The position numbers and the translations under genes were made by a program. A stretch of 64,000 bases of DNA from Periconia sp. R9002 (taxonomy: Eukaryota; Ascomycota; Dothideomycetes; Pleosporales; Periconiaceae): the NCBI GenBank assembly GCA_023627715.1, contig JAMAHW010000001.1, positions 62,001 through 126,000 of the forward strand, given 5' to 3'. The notes under the pieces were generated by a model, which had not been told where the DNA came from, made no database searches, and worked only from the letters and a program-made list of their open reading frames with translations. This document shows, piece after piece, positions 1-9,885 of the stretch (position 1 is its first letter; each line of letters begins with the position of its first letter).

Positions 1-1026
1 GTTCGCTCTTATGTTCCACCAGTGCGGATAGGAGAGACCATGCGTGGTGCCGCCATAGGCGTAGTGAAAGCCTCCAAGTCATCAAAATTTCCAACTGGCT
101 CCTACGCAAGTGCCGAATCAGGATGGACTGAATACGCCGTCGTCTCTGAGAAACAGCTGAAACCGCTAGACTTGCCTCAAGGCGCTGTATTGACGGATGC
201 GCTGGGCGTACTGGGACTTACAGGCTTGACAGCGTATTTTGGAATCACCGAGGTGGCCAAGGTCAAGAAAGGAGACTTCGTTGTGGTTTCGGGTGCAGCA
301 GGGGCAACTGGGAGTGTAGTGGGCCAGATTGCTAAACTCAAGGGCGCGAAAGTACTTGGTATTGCGGGAGGCGACGACAAAGTCAGGTGGCTGAAAGAAG
401 AATTGGGATTCGATAACGCGCTGAACTACAAAAGCAAGGACTTTGCCAAGGACTTCCGGGCCGCAACCAAAGACTTGATTGACGTCTATTTCGATAACGG
501 CAAGTTTGAGGTTTTAGATTATATTTTTGAATTCATGCTAACAGTAATAGTCGGCGGGGAAATTCTGGATCTGGCTCTTACGAGGGCAAAGCCTTTTGCG
601 CGCTTCGTCATGTGCGGCGCTATCAGTCAGTACAACAGCAACAAGTCACAAATTCACGGCCTCAAGGTAAGTTTGGTGGTTCATGATACCAATTCCATTC
701 AGTTAAATGATGTTTAGAACTATACCATGATCATCTCCATGCGAATCCGCATGCAAGGCTTCATCGTGTTCGATTACCAAAAGCACTACCCACAGGCCAG
801 AAAAGAGTTGGCTCAGTGGTTATCAGAGGGTAAACTGAAACGTAAAGAGCACATTGTACAGGGTGGTTTGGGCAAGGCCGAACAAGCGTTGGTTGACTTG
901 TTCAATGGAGCCAACACCGGTGAGTCTTGAGAAGCACTTGTTCAGCATCATGCTGTTTTACTAACGGGAAAAGGCAAACTCCTCGTGGAAGTCGCGAAAA
1001 CAAAAGAAAGCCTAGCAAAGTTGTAG
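1..1026 (+). CDS. NADP-dependent medium-chain oxidoreductase (curcumin reductase/PTGR-like), 5'-partial
   Basis: This is the 3' part of a zinc-independent medium-chain dehydrogenase/reductase of the prostaglandin/leukotriene B4 reductase and curcumin reductase type, which reduces activated C=C bonds with NADPH. I join exons 1-499, 551-666, 718-919 and 974-1026, giving 289 visible residues. The start lies left of the window. The Rossmann stretch VVSGAAGATGSVVGQ gives the nucleotide-binding AxxGxxG motif, and FDNVGGEILD and MQGFIVFDY are family signatures. The first of these forms only after removing 500-550, a 51-nt intron with a GC donor (GCAAGT), a GCTAAC branch site and a TAG acceptor. That intron has no in-frame stop, so unspliced RNA would still be translatable. 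The other introns are 667-717 and 920-973. The substrate cannot be told from sequence. Confidence 0.88.
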
Positions 1027-1411
1027 ATGTTTATGGTTTAATAAAACGAAATAGGTTGGATTAGATTGATGGCATTACGATCTTGTTTATCTGGCGACAT
1101 GCTGTACGATTATATATAGAGATTTAATAGCCGTCATTAGCTATGAAGTCTACGATCGCCAAGGGTTAACAATCAAAATTTGCAGTTTCGCGCTTCCAAA
1201 CATTTTTAAACGACATAATGGGTTATAACAAACAATATCCAGAATATTTGTCATCGATTGGGTTATCCCGAATGTATAAAAGAGTGCTCAATGTCTTGGC
1301 ACCCATGGCGACGGCATCGGGACTAGTACCGTTCAACATCTACGGGCCGCCCCACCCAATTGAACCCTGCTTCATCAACCTACATCAACCTAACATGGAG
1401 CGTTGAGTGAT
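1027..1411. other. Intergenic, probable promoter of the Zn2Cys6 gene
   Basis: No coding potential seen. AT-rich. A TATATATA run at 1111-1118 and a TATAAAA element at 1275-1281, about 130 nt before the ATG, could serve the downstream regulator gene. Confidence 0.4.
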
Positions 1412-3422
1412 ATGCCTCCAGACAGGGGTCGTGCTTCCAAAGCCTGCGCAGCATGCAGAAAGCAAAAGACGAGATGTTACGAAAGAGCTGCTGGGCAAGC
1501 TTGTCTTCGGTGTGATCAGCTTGGGCAGGAATGCACGCTTACTACGGAAACACGCCCAGCGACATGGTTCAGCAGTAATAGTACAAATGTAGCGCAGCAA
1601 GATCGTGAAAGGTATGTGTTCATGTGTTCTACCCTTTCTGTAGGCTGAATTGTGACCGTTTGTGACCAGAATTGACCGGCTGGAGAAATTGGTTGCCACA
1701 CTTACGAAAAGATTAGACGATGTTGAGTCTGTTCTACCTCGCCAAAATGGACCAACCCACAAGCGAGATAGCCGGAAAAATAGTGACTCTATCCAAGTGA
1801 ATCCCGATACGGAAAGCGCACCACTTTTTGTTCTTCGAGATGCTGCTACGGAATCTGGATTTCGAGCAACAGAAGATACTCCAGCCGATTCTATCACACG
1901 TGACCTTTCAGACGATGCCATTCTCAAAGGATTACTCAGTGAACAAGAAACGATATCGCTACTGGATATCTTCCGGGAGAACTATGGTATATGGATTGCC
2001 TTCGATTCGAGTATGTCAATCACGCATTTACTAGAAAATGTTCGCAAATCGCCGCTTTTGCTTGCCGCCTGTTGTTTGATCGCCGTGCGGAACACATCAG
2101 CTACACAGGCGTCCCGTCTCGCCCCAAAGCTGTTTGGAGACGTCAAAGCAATGCTATCGCAGGCCATGCTCAATGTACCACAGCCTATTGAGTTCTTTCA
2201 GGCATCTTTAATCCTCAGTCTTTGGTCTACGACCATTGGGCAGATACCGTTGGCCATCGATGGATGGCTTCTCAGCGGCTTTGCTCTCCAACACAGCGTA
2301 TGTATAGTTTGGTTAGAAAAGCACTTATACATCTAGAATCAATGAAGTTGTATATTTCCAAAACTCCTCTGAACAAGCTTTACTGACCCCTTCCCTTCAA
2401 TTCTAGATGGCCAGCAACTTATTTGCCTCGTCGGTTCCAGGACGTCAAAGAGGCATGGACAAAACCGAATTAGATTACCTATGCATCTGGAATCATCTGT
2501 GCCTTGTTCATCTCCAGTGAGTGTCATCCTGGTTTACTAGGGCCACCGCTAATCATATAAGTTATTGCGTCGGGACACATCGAAAAGCTGTCCTCAATCA
2601 GGACGATGTGAATAGATGTCGGCTGATTTTAGGCTCAGACCATGCTACCAACTTTGAAACTAGAATGGTAGCAGAGGTACATTTGTATTGGATCATGTAC
2701 CAGAACTGCAGCACGTCTGTAGATTTGTCCAAGACACAAGCTACACTAGATGCATGGAAATCAGAATGGGGGTTCCTTCTAGGTATGAAAATTCCCATCA
2801 CCAACAGCTACCAAATGAAACTCAAACAACGCTAATTCCCTCAAACCCCACAGATCAACCGTCATCCCAATTCCTCCAAATGGGCTACTCTTTCGCTCAA
2901 CTACTCCTCCACGACCGCGCGTTGAAAACCCGCCCAACCACAACCACCGTCCCCGCCACACTTCTCATCAAAATGATCCACCTGTCGACTTCCATCATGA
3001 CACTTGCCATTCAGTCCAGCAATCACCGCACACCTTACCTGACCGATCACATCTTCCACATGATCAGCTTCGCGGCCGTTACTTTATGCCGCTTGCTTCA
3101 TACCTACGAAGCCCAGTTCTCTTCCCCCTCTTCACACGAGCCCACGCACGAGCATGAGCAAATTGATGTTCAAAGTCTCGATCAAGAGATTTTATCGACG
3201 GTGATGTGGCTCCATGCCCTGGGGGCTCCGTGTCATGTTGCGTATACGATGGGCGATGTCGTGCTTGCTATTCATCGTAGATTGCGACCCCAGTTTGAGA
3301 ACGCGCTGAGTAATGAGATGGCGAGTGGATTGGATCCAGGGATTCAGGACGACTTTGCGGTTTTGTTTCCGGAGTTTTATGGGTTGGAAATGGAGCAGTC
3401 ATTCAGTGGGCCTGGGTGGTGA
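1412..3422 (+). CDS. Zn2Cys6 fungal-specific transcription factor
   Basis: This is a nuclear DNA-binding regulator of the Gal4-type binuclear zinc cluster family. Exons are 1412-1611, 1670-2297, 2407-2516, 2562-2782 and 2854-3422, giving 575 residues. The cluster is complete: Cys12, 15, 22, 31, 34 and 41 with spacing CX2CX6CX8CX2CX6C, preceded by a basic segment. A short heptad-like dimerisation helix (RIDRLEKLVATLTKRL) begins at residue 67. The rest resembles the fungal-specific regulatory middle domain. ATG 1412 is chosen because it sits just before the basic region and zinc cluster. An in-frame TTG upstream has no support. Its target genes are unknown. The neighbouring oxidoreductase and SAT4-type gene on the same strand could be targets, but that is only a guess from position. 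Confidence 0.92.
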
Positions 3423-4094
3423 TTTTTCGAGGCTGGAGATGGTGCCGCTGGTTACTAGAGACCAACGTTATCGTTGGATCTGCCTCGTCACTGTGCAAGC
3501 TAACAAAAATGGCTTTGAGGTTACCGTATTGAGTCTTGCACTTTTTTTTCTCCATATTGCACGGTATCAAATCATTCTTACGGGGAGTCTTTGGTCGACC
3601 ACATCATAAAATCCAGAGGGACCAGTTGCATCCGCAGACTTCATCAAGAGTGATACACCGGCGTTATAGCTACGGCAAAAACTGCCCCCATCTTAACTTT
3701 TTCCCCTTGTACGATTCAGAGACACCACTTCCTCGCTTGCGATAACTCTCTCGTATCCATGACCAATCACAATGTTTTCCACATCTTAAATGAAGTAACT
3801 GTACATATACGAATATTATGCCCTGAAACCCTCCAGCGCGCCTGTTTGGAGAAGCGACGATCGATCGGACTCCGTGAACCTGGTACCAGAAATAACTCCT
3901 ATATCACTCACCTCCCTCCTATGTGCACGTCCCGGCCGTGGACGTCTTCAGGTTTCGTTACTTGTGTCGTACCGTGAGTAATCCAGCTACTGTGCAATGA
4001 TACTCCCTATATATCTATCACTCACCTTTCGATCGAGTATTCAACTTCTTCACACGTACCTCTGCCAAAACAAACGCGCACCAATTCTTGGGGT
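3423..4094. other. Intergenic between the Zn2Cys6 and SAT4-type genes
   Basis: Short open frames here show no family resemblance. A TATATAT run at 4008-4014, about 80 nt before the next ATG, is a plausible core promoter element. Nothing else recognised. Confidence 0.35.
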
Positions 4095-5423
4095 ATGAGT
4101 CCTCAAGCCCCATCGTACACAGGAGTGACGCCTTCAGCGGTACCTTCTGATGACGACCTGTTCGACATCAATCTCCCTTCGCACCAAATAATTCTAGCAA
4201 CTGAGACGCTCTGCATCGGTCTAACCACACTGTTCGTGGCTGCACGGATATACACAAAATGCGCTGTTTTACGAAAAAGGGACTACGATGATTGTAGGTC
4301 CAATGTTTCATACCTGTTTTTTAACTACATCATGAATGGTATTGACGTGTTCATCTATACAGACGTTTGTATATGCGCATGGGTCAGTCAATCCCGTTTT
4401 CTTCTCCCGTCTTACGTCCCCGAATCAACCAACTAAAGATATATATTCAAGGTCGGAATGATAGTATACGCAGCCGACGGCATCACCGCGGGTCGGTACG
4501 GCATGGGTATGCACATATGGCAAGTTTCGCCATCCTCCACCACCTCTTTGGCAAAAGTAATCACCCCCCCTTTCTCCCTCCCCTTTATACCCCCGAAACT
4601 AACAAAACACACACACACAGCTCGGCTACCGCGGCTTCATCTACAACCCCATCATCTTCCTCGCCAAACTCAGCATCCTTCTCCTCTTCACGCGCATCTT
4701 CGAAGTCCGCACACACCTCGTCCTCAGCGTCAAACTCCTCGCAACCTTCCTCCTCATCTACTACACGGCCATCACGTTCGTGATGGCCTTCGCGTGTCGA
4801 CCGGTCCGCAAGTTCTGGCTGCCCGACACACGCGGGACGTGTCTTGACAAGGACGGCATGTTCATCAGTAACAGCGTCGTCGGGATGATTACGGATGGGT
4901 TGATCTTGGGCTTACCGGTCGTGGGGATGTGGGGGTTGAGGATGGGGAGGTGGAAGAAGGTGGGCGCTTGTTGTGTGTTGGCTGCGGGTGGGTTGTAAGT
5001 TCCAACATCAGTCCTAGTGGTTCTTTTTGAGGGGAAAGAGGGAAGTTGATAGTCTGGCTTTAGGGCTTGCTTTGCGAGTGTGTATCGGCTGTGTTATACG
5101 CTTGCTACCTTGCACGATGACGACAAGACGTATAATCGTCTTCATATTCTGATAGCTAAGTATGTCCCCACCCCCTACTCTGTGTGGGGCAAAATATTCT
5201 TAATTGCCCCAATTTACTAACGAAACAATGCAGTTCATGGGAAATCGCGATAACCATCATCTGCGGCTGCCTGCCGTGCCTCCCCGCCCTATACCGTCAC
5301 CTATTCGGCAAGTCAGACTCAGATAAACCTAAAGCGACGTCGATGAAAGAATTGAATGCGGAGCCAGCCTTTGAAGGAAAGCAGAGTTCCTCAGTATCGC
5401 TTATTCCGACAAGGAGGATCTAA
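4095..5423 (+). CDS. Seven-helix integral membrane protein, SAT4/fungal rhodopsin-domain family
   Basis: This is a plasma-membrane-type protein of the large fungal rhodopsin/SAT4 family (PTH11-like, no CFEM domain). Exons are 4095-4293, 4363-4382, 4452-4556, 4621-4994, 5064-5159 and 5234-5423, giving 327 residues. Seven hydrophobic segments can be read, from IILATETLCIGLTTLFVAAR near residue 32 to ITIICGCLPCLPALYRHL near the end. Family hallmarks are GMGMHIW after helix 2, FLAKLSILLLFTRIF in helix 3, FACRPV after helix 4, and NSWEIAITIICGCLP. Exon 2 is only 20 nt and carries the residues YVCICAW across two 69-nt introns; without it helix 2 is out of frame. The cytoplasmic tail is Lys/Ser-rich. 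Ligand and partners are unknown. Its position beside a Zn2Cys6 regulator is common for accessory genes of this family. Confidence 0.85.
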
Positions 5424-6240
5424 GGAGAGAGAAAAAAATTCGGAACATCTGTTTTTTTCCTTTCCTTTCGGGGTGTGGATAGGCCGACTTCGAGGGGGGG
5501 TGGAATGTATACCCTGTTGCTGTTACTGTCATAGATTAATGTGATGATGTTTTGCTAAACTGATGCTGCTATCTAGAATTTATCGAACTTGGGGATTTTG
5601 CGTAAGTAGCGTTTTATGTTTGATAGCTTGAGTGTTTCGTCGCCTTAGAAATACATGAGTGGATTAGGGCAGAATAAATGGTCGTGGAGGATGGAAAATA
5701 ATGAGTATTCGATTTTTGGAAATGATGATCACATTACATTAGTGTTGGGAAGAAGGACTATCTTCATTGCAGTTGAAATCGGATTACTTGCGGTATTATG
5801 TCAATATTTTGTTTTTTGACACACTCTCTCGTTCTATTTTTGATTTATCTAGCTTCAATTCACAGCCAAATCTCTTTATTATAGAGATTTCGTAATGCTA
5901 TCCCCCCATAGTAAGGACATTAGATATTAGGAGTGTATATTATTAACACCTAGTAGTGATAGACACTCCACCTATTCTGTAAGGGAGGTGAGTTATGTTG
6001 AATATGGGTTTTTGTACGAAAAGAACAACTGCACACCCTTGATGAGGGGGTGTCCGTCACTTCTGGGTTTCCATAGTATTGGTGGTGTTATACTTGACAC
6101 CCTGGTCACCTCGCCAGCCTCCTGCAATTATGTCATCACGCATCTCTCCTCTATCGCTGATGCCTGAACATCTCGTGACGCTCTTTCCTCTGTTCTTCAA
6201 ACTAATATACGTAGCATTTCGAGGCAACGACTATTTCGGC
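5424..6240. other. Intergenic with short inverted repeats
   Basis: No gene seen. There is a perfect 8-bp inverted repeat, AAATCTCT at 5868-5875 and AGAGATTT at 5883-5890, with a 7-nt loop. A weaker 6-bp pair, ACACCC at 6033-6038 and GGGTGT at 6048-6053, lies just before the HET gene. These may be terminators or remains of a small element. Confidence 0.35.
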
Positions 6241-7978
6241 ATGTCGACCGACAACGGAGAGCTCCCAGAGTTCTTCTCATACAAACCTTTGCAGTACCGT
6301 TACGGCATAAGACTTCTGCGTGTACGAACAGCAGCCCCCATTTCTCCGGAACAACCGCGGCGCTCATCAACGAACATATTGGAGCATATTTCTTTTGAGA
6401 TAATTGAAGTCCCTCTGCGGACTTGCACGAATAAATACCAAGCAGTCTCCTATGCGTGGGGCGACCCTACTCAAAGTCATCGGATATAAAGGACAGTATG
6501 AACTTGCAATAACTGAAACTTTAGCCAATGCGCTTCCGCGACTTACTGAGCTGTGTTCCACTGGAGATCTATGGATTGATCAGATCTGTATTGACCAGTC
6601 GAATCTGCAAGAGCGCAGTCAACAAGTTTCGATTATGGGAGAAATTTATCGAAGTGCGTCGGAAGTCTTAGTGTGGATCGGACAAGAAGTGAACGGGCTT
6701 TCGGAGACTCTTGAAAGATTAACACGGATAAGTGCAATATATCCAGTGACGAAGAAAGAGATAAGACTTATGAGGGAACTGTTGTCCCGCCCGTGGTTTA
6801 GCAGGGGCTGGGTCATTCAAGAAGCTGTAATGGCAAAGAAGGCGATCCTAGTGATAGGGTCCTGCGTGGTTTCAGTGGAAGACCTTTATATGGCTTGCAG
6901 ATGGAAAAGACCTGAGCTTCATCAAGATTATCTTGATGAATTAATAACCGGCAGTAATTCACTGGAGCTAATCAATAATCTAAGATTGAATAAAAGGAGA
7001 GGAACCCTTCCGGGAGGTTTTGACGGGTTATTGAATGGACTTGGCGACATTCAAACAACCAACCCTCGCGACCATGTATATGCCTTTCTCGGTCTCAATC
7101 CAGATCCTGACATTGTCATCCAACCTGACTACACTTCATCAGTCTCTGAAGTATTTACAGATACAGCACGAGCTATTATCAATGGTACCCATTCATTAGA
7201 CCTGTTTCGGTTTGTGCCTCCATCGCGAGAGTCGTCAAGCCTGAAGCTGCCTTCTTGGGTTCCCAACTGGTCTGCAAAACAGGAACCATCAGCCCTCTGG
7301 AAGTCACAGTATAGTACACCACAGGCGGCAGACACTCATTCCTGCAGGGTCAGATCTTTATCTTGGTCACAAAACAATATATTGCATGTTTCTGGACGCA
7401 TCGTGGATTACCTCTCTTACAAGATGCCCAATCCATGTGAGCTCATCGCTGAAACTGTATCAACGCTGAGAATCACAGGAGAGTATCGCAAACGTGAAAT
7501 CATCACAAAACTGATAAATCGAACCTTCAGACACTCCCGGTTCTTTAATTGGACCGACGAGCAAGTCTCGGCCATTGATCCTGGCGCAAAAACAGACCCC
7601 AAGGAAACTCTTCGGCATAGAATTGTCTCTGCGACTTTTGCCCGTGAATTCGACTCACGGATAATGATCTACAAATATGATGGCTACACAAACGCAGATG
7701 ATCGCTTCTTTGAGCATAAGTTCCTAGAATGCTGGAAGAAGATGCGTGACCACCAGCTTTGGTACACCAAAGCAGGAAGGTTTTCACTTATTGCCCCCAA
7801 CGCCTCTGGAGAAGGCGGTATGGTTGCCATAATACATGGCTGCATTCTTCCGGTTCTCCTACATAAAGGCGTTGGAGACACGTACACCGTACAAGGATAC
7901 TGCTACTTAGAAGGTGTGATGTCCGGAGAAGCAGTTACTTGGAAAGAAGACGAGGCGGATGACTTACTATTGTCATAG
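6241..7978 (+). pseudogene. HET-domain (heterokaryon incompatibility) gene with a frameshift
   Basis: HET-domain proteins trigger incompatibility cell death after fusion of unlike hyphae. The N-terminus from ATG 6241 reads FFSYKPLQYRYGIRLLRV, a usual opening for the family, and the first conserved HET block AVSYAWGDP follows in frame 1 near 6445-6470. That frame stops at 6487-6489. The rest of the domain (YELAITETLANAL, LWIDQICIDQSNLQERSQQV, EVLVWIGQE) continues in frame 2 without interruption to the stop at 7976-7978. No GT-AG pair of workable size lies between 6471 and 6500, so I read this as a one-base frameshift that breaks the domain between its first two conserved blocks. A sequencing error is the alternative. 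The C-terminal GYCYLEGVM region also fits the family. The downstream part is otherwise intact, so the break looks recent. Confidence 0.8.
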
Positions 7979-8428
7979 CAGTAAATTCTAGGTAAGTTTG
8001 TATTTTATAGGGAGATCAGTGGTGATGGTACCAGTACAAATCCGTTTCGAAATCCTTCATTCGCTACTTTCAACCCCCGAATGCTGTCTTCTATGTAAAG
8101 TAACATACTACACCACAACGACTAAGTATACAAAGAACAGGATCGTACTTTCACACAAGAATCTCCAGAATCCAAGCACCAACAATACCGCCTCAACTAC
8201 AATATCCCACGGAGCCTATTCAACTGCCAAACCCAGCGCGGCGAGGACCTTTCCAAAGTTGCACTATAACCTGTTAAAACACATAAACCGACGCTAAAGC
8301 ACAACAAAAAGCCTTCACCTGAGTACCAACTCCCACCCGCCAACATTGGCGAAGTATGCGTACCTGGGGCGTTTTTACGCCAGAACGCCCAGTCTTCACC
8401 CCAATAATCTTTCCCAAGTATAATCATC
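7979..8428. other. Convergent intergenic region
   Basis: This lies between the 3' ends of the HET relic (plus) and the glycosyltransferase gene (minus). No coding signal, RNA gene or strong repeat seen. Confidence 0.35.
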
Positions 8429-9885
8429 TCAACAACTCCCCGGCCAGAACGTGTTCAGAATCCCACAGTACTTCTCTTCAATCATAATGTCGGCGAGATG
8501 ATCCTTGAGCGTCAGCTGTATGAGCTGGGTAAGCGTTTGCAGCATAGCCATGTCGGTCGACGTCTTCGTCATTGCCTTGTCGACGGTATGGTGGCGGACG
8601 AACTGCCCGCGGCAGTCGGACGTGATGTGTGGGTTGTTTTTCTTGAGATCGGGGTAGCCCATGGCGTCGTCGCAGGGGATTTCCTGGCGTCGCGGTTAGT
8701 GTTACAGAATATTCAACGTACACAACGTTCAGAGTTGGAAGATGGAAGGAATAGGAGACGAATGACTGGGGGAATATAACATACCACGATTTCGTTCCCG
8801 GTAGCGTTGAAGTCATACCGTATATACTCCGAGAAAGCGCGTTGTTCATGACTCCAATTATCCTTCCAGAAACCGCACCCTTCATACCGTTCCTCGGTAG
8901 GACACTCTCTCCACGCCTTCAATATCTCAAACGTAGTCGGTAGGTTCTGCATCACTACGAACCCAGTGTTCAACGTGACTCTGCCCTTGCTGTCGCAGCT
9001 CGTGTTTGGGTTGCCGTTGATGTCCTGCTGCGTGTCGATGGGCATCGCGGCCGAGGTTTCCGGCCCGATCTTCCAACGGCTAAAGAGCCATTCGAGGGGG
9101 ACTTCAAGGTGCTGAATTGTTGCATCTGCATCAATGAAGACCACGAACTGGTAGGCATCGAGGAATTGCTCGAGAACTACAGGCTTGATCCAGGTATTGT
9201 GCATTGCTTTCAGAGGCTGTGATTTGAAAAACTTGTAATCATAGCCGTGAATTTGGGCTGGAGGTGCGGAGGAAGCGAAGGCCCGTTAGCTGATGGCGAA
9301 GTCTAATGGAAGAAGGACTGAGGTGGTACTCCAAGAGTACTACTTACCATATAAAAAGTGATTCATGAATGATGCCGAGAGCATGCTGCCCCCTTCTTTG
9401 CCTGTTGCTGTCTCCCAGTTCAACTTCTTTGGCCCAAATACCTCGTTCTCTCCCTCTGGCGAGCGAGTATCCATGTCGAGAATGAGTACACGCCTTTGAA
9501 GAGGCTTATCCCATCCAATTTCATCAAGTGCGAAGTCCTTACCATAAGCATCGACGTAGGTTTGTGTTGTAAGATTATGTTTTATGGGGTTGTAAAGCTT
9601 TGATATTGTGCGACTGAACGAAGACGGTGGAAGATGAGAAGAGTGGCTGTCATTGTCCCAGCAATGACCGTCTTCACAGATGCTGTGCAAAGGGTTAGAC
9701 GGACTACATAACAGTTCAAGAATGGATAAATGTTACGTTTCGCTTGCAGACGGTTGGATGGCGGATTTAGTTTTAGTTCTGCCACCTCGAGCTCCTGCGT
9801 GGAACGTTCCCAAGAAGAGAACTACAATAACAAAAACAGTAACACCCGTCACAACCATGCGGTTGAATGTTAGGGGCGGAGGCAT
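8429..9885 (-). CDS. Type II membrane glycosyltransferase, GT34 (GMA12/MNN10)-like
   Basis: This is a probable Golgi glycosyltransferase. Minus-strand exons in order are 9885-9737, 9703-9348, 9257-8785 and 8683-8429, giving 410 residues. A short cytoplasmic tail is followed by one membrane anchor (VVTGVTVFVIVVLFLG, about residues 11-26), as expected for a type II Golgi enzyme. The catalytic DxD is in VVFIDADATI at residues 211-213, preceded by HGYDYKFFKS. LNTGFVVMQN and EIPCDDAMG follow. These are the GT34 landmarks, although the sequence is divergent and could be a related nucleotide-diphospho-sugar transferase. The first intron (9704-9736) would be only 33 nt, which is very short. It is needed to join anchor and catalytic frames, so either the intron is real or there is an indel here. 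Sugar donor and acceptor are not deducible. Confidence 0.8.

Noticed and set aside
6471..6500. Intron to rescue the HET frame
   Set aside because: No GT-AG pair gives a workable intron length, and adjacent blocks are nearly contiguous in the family.
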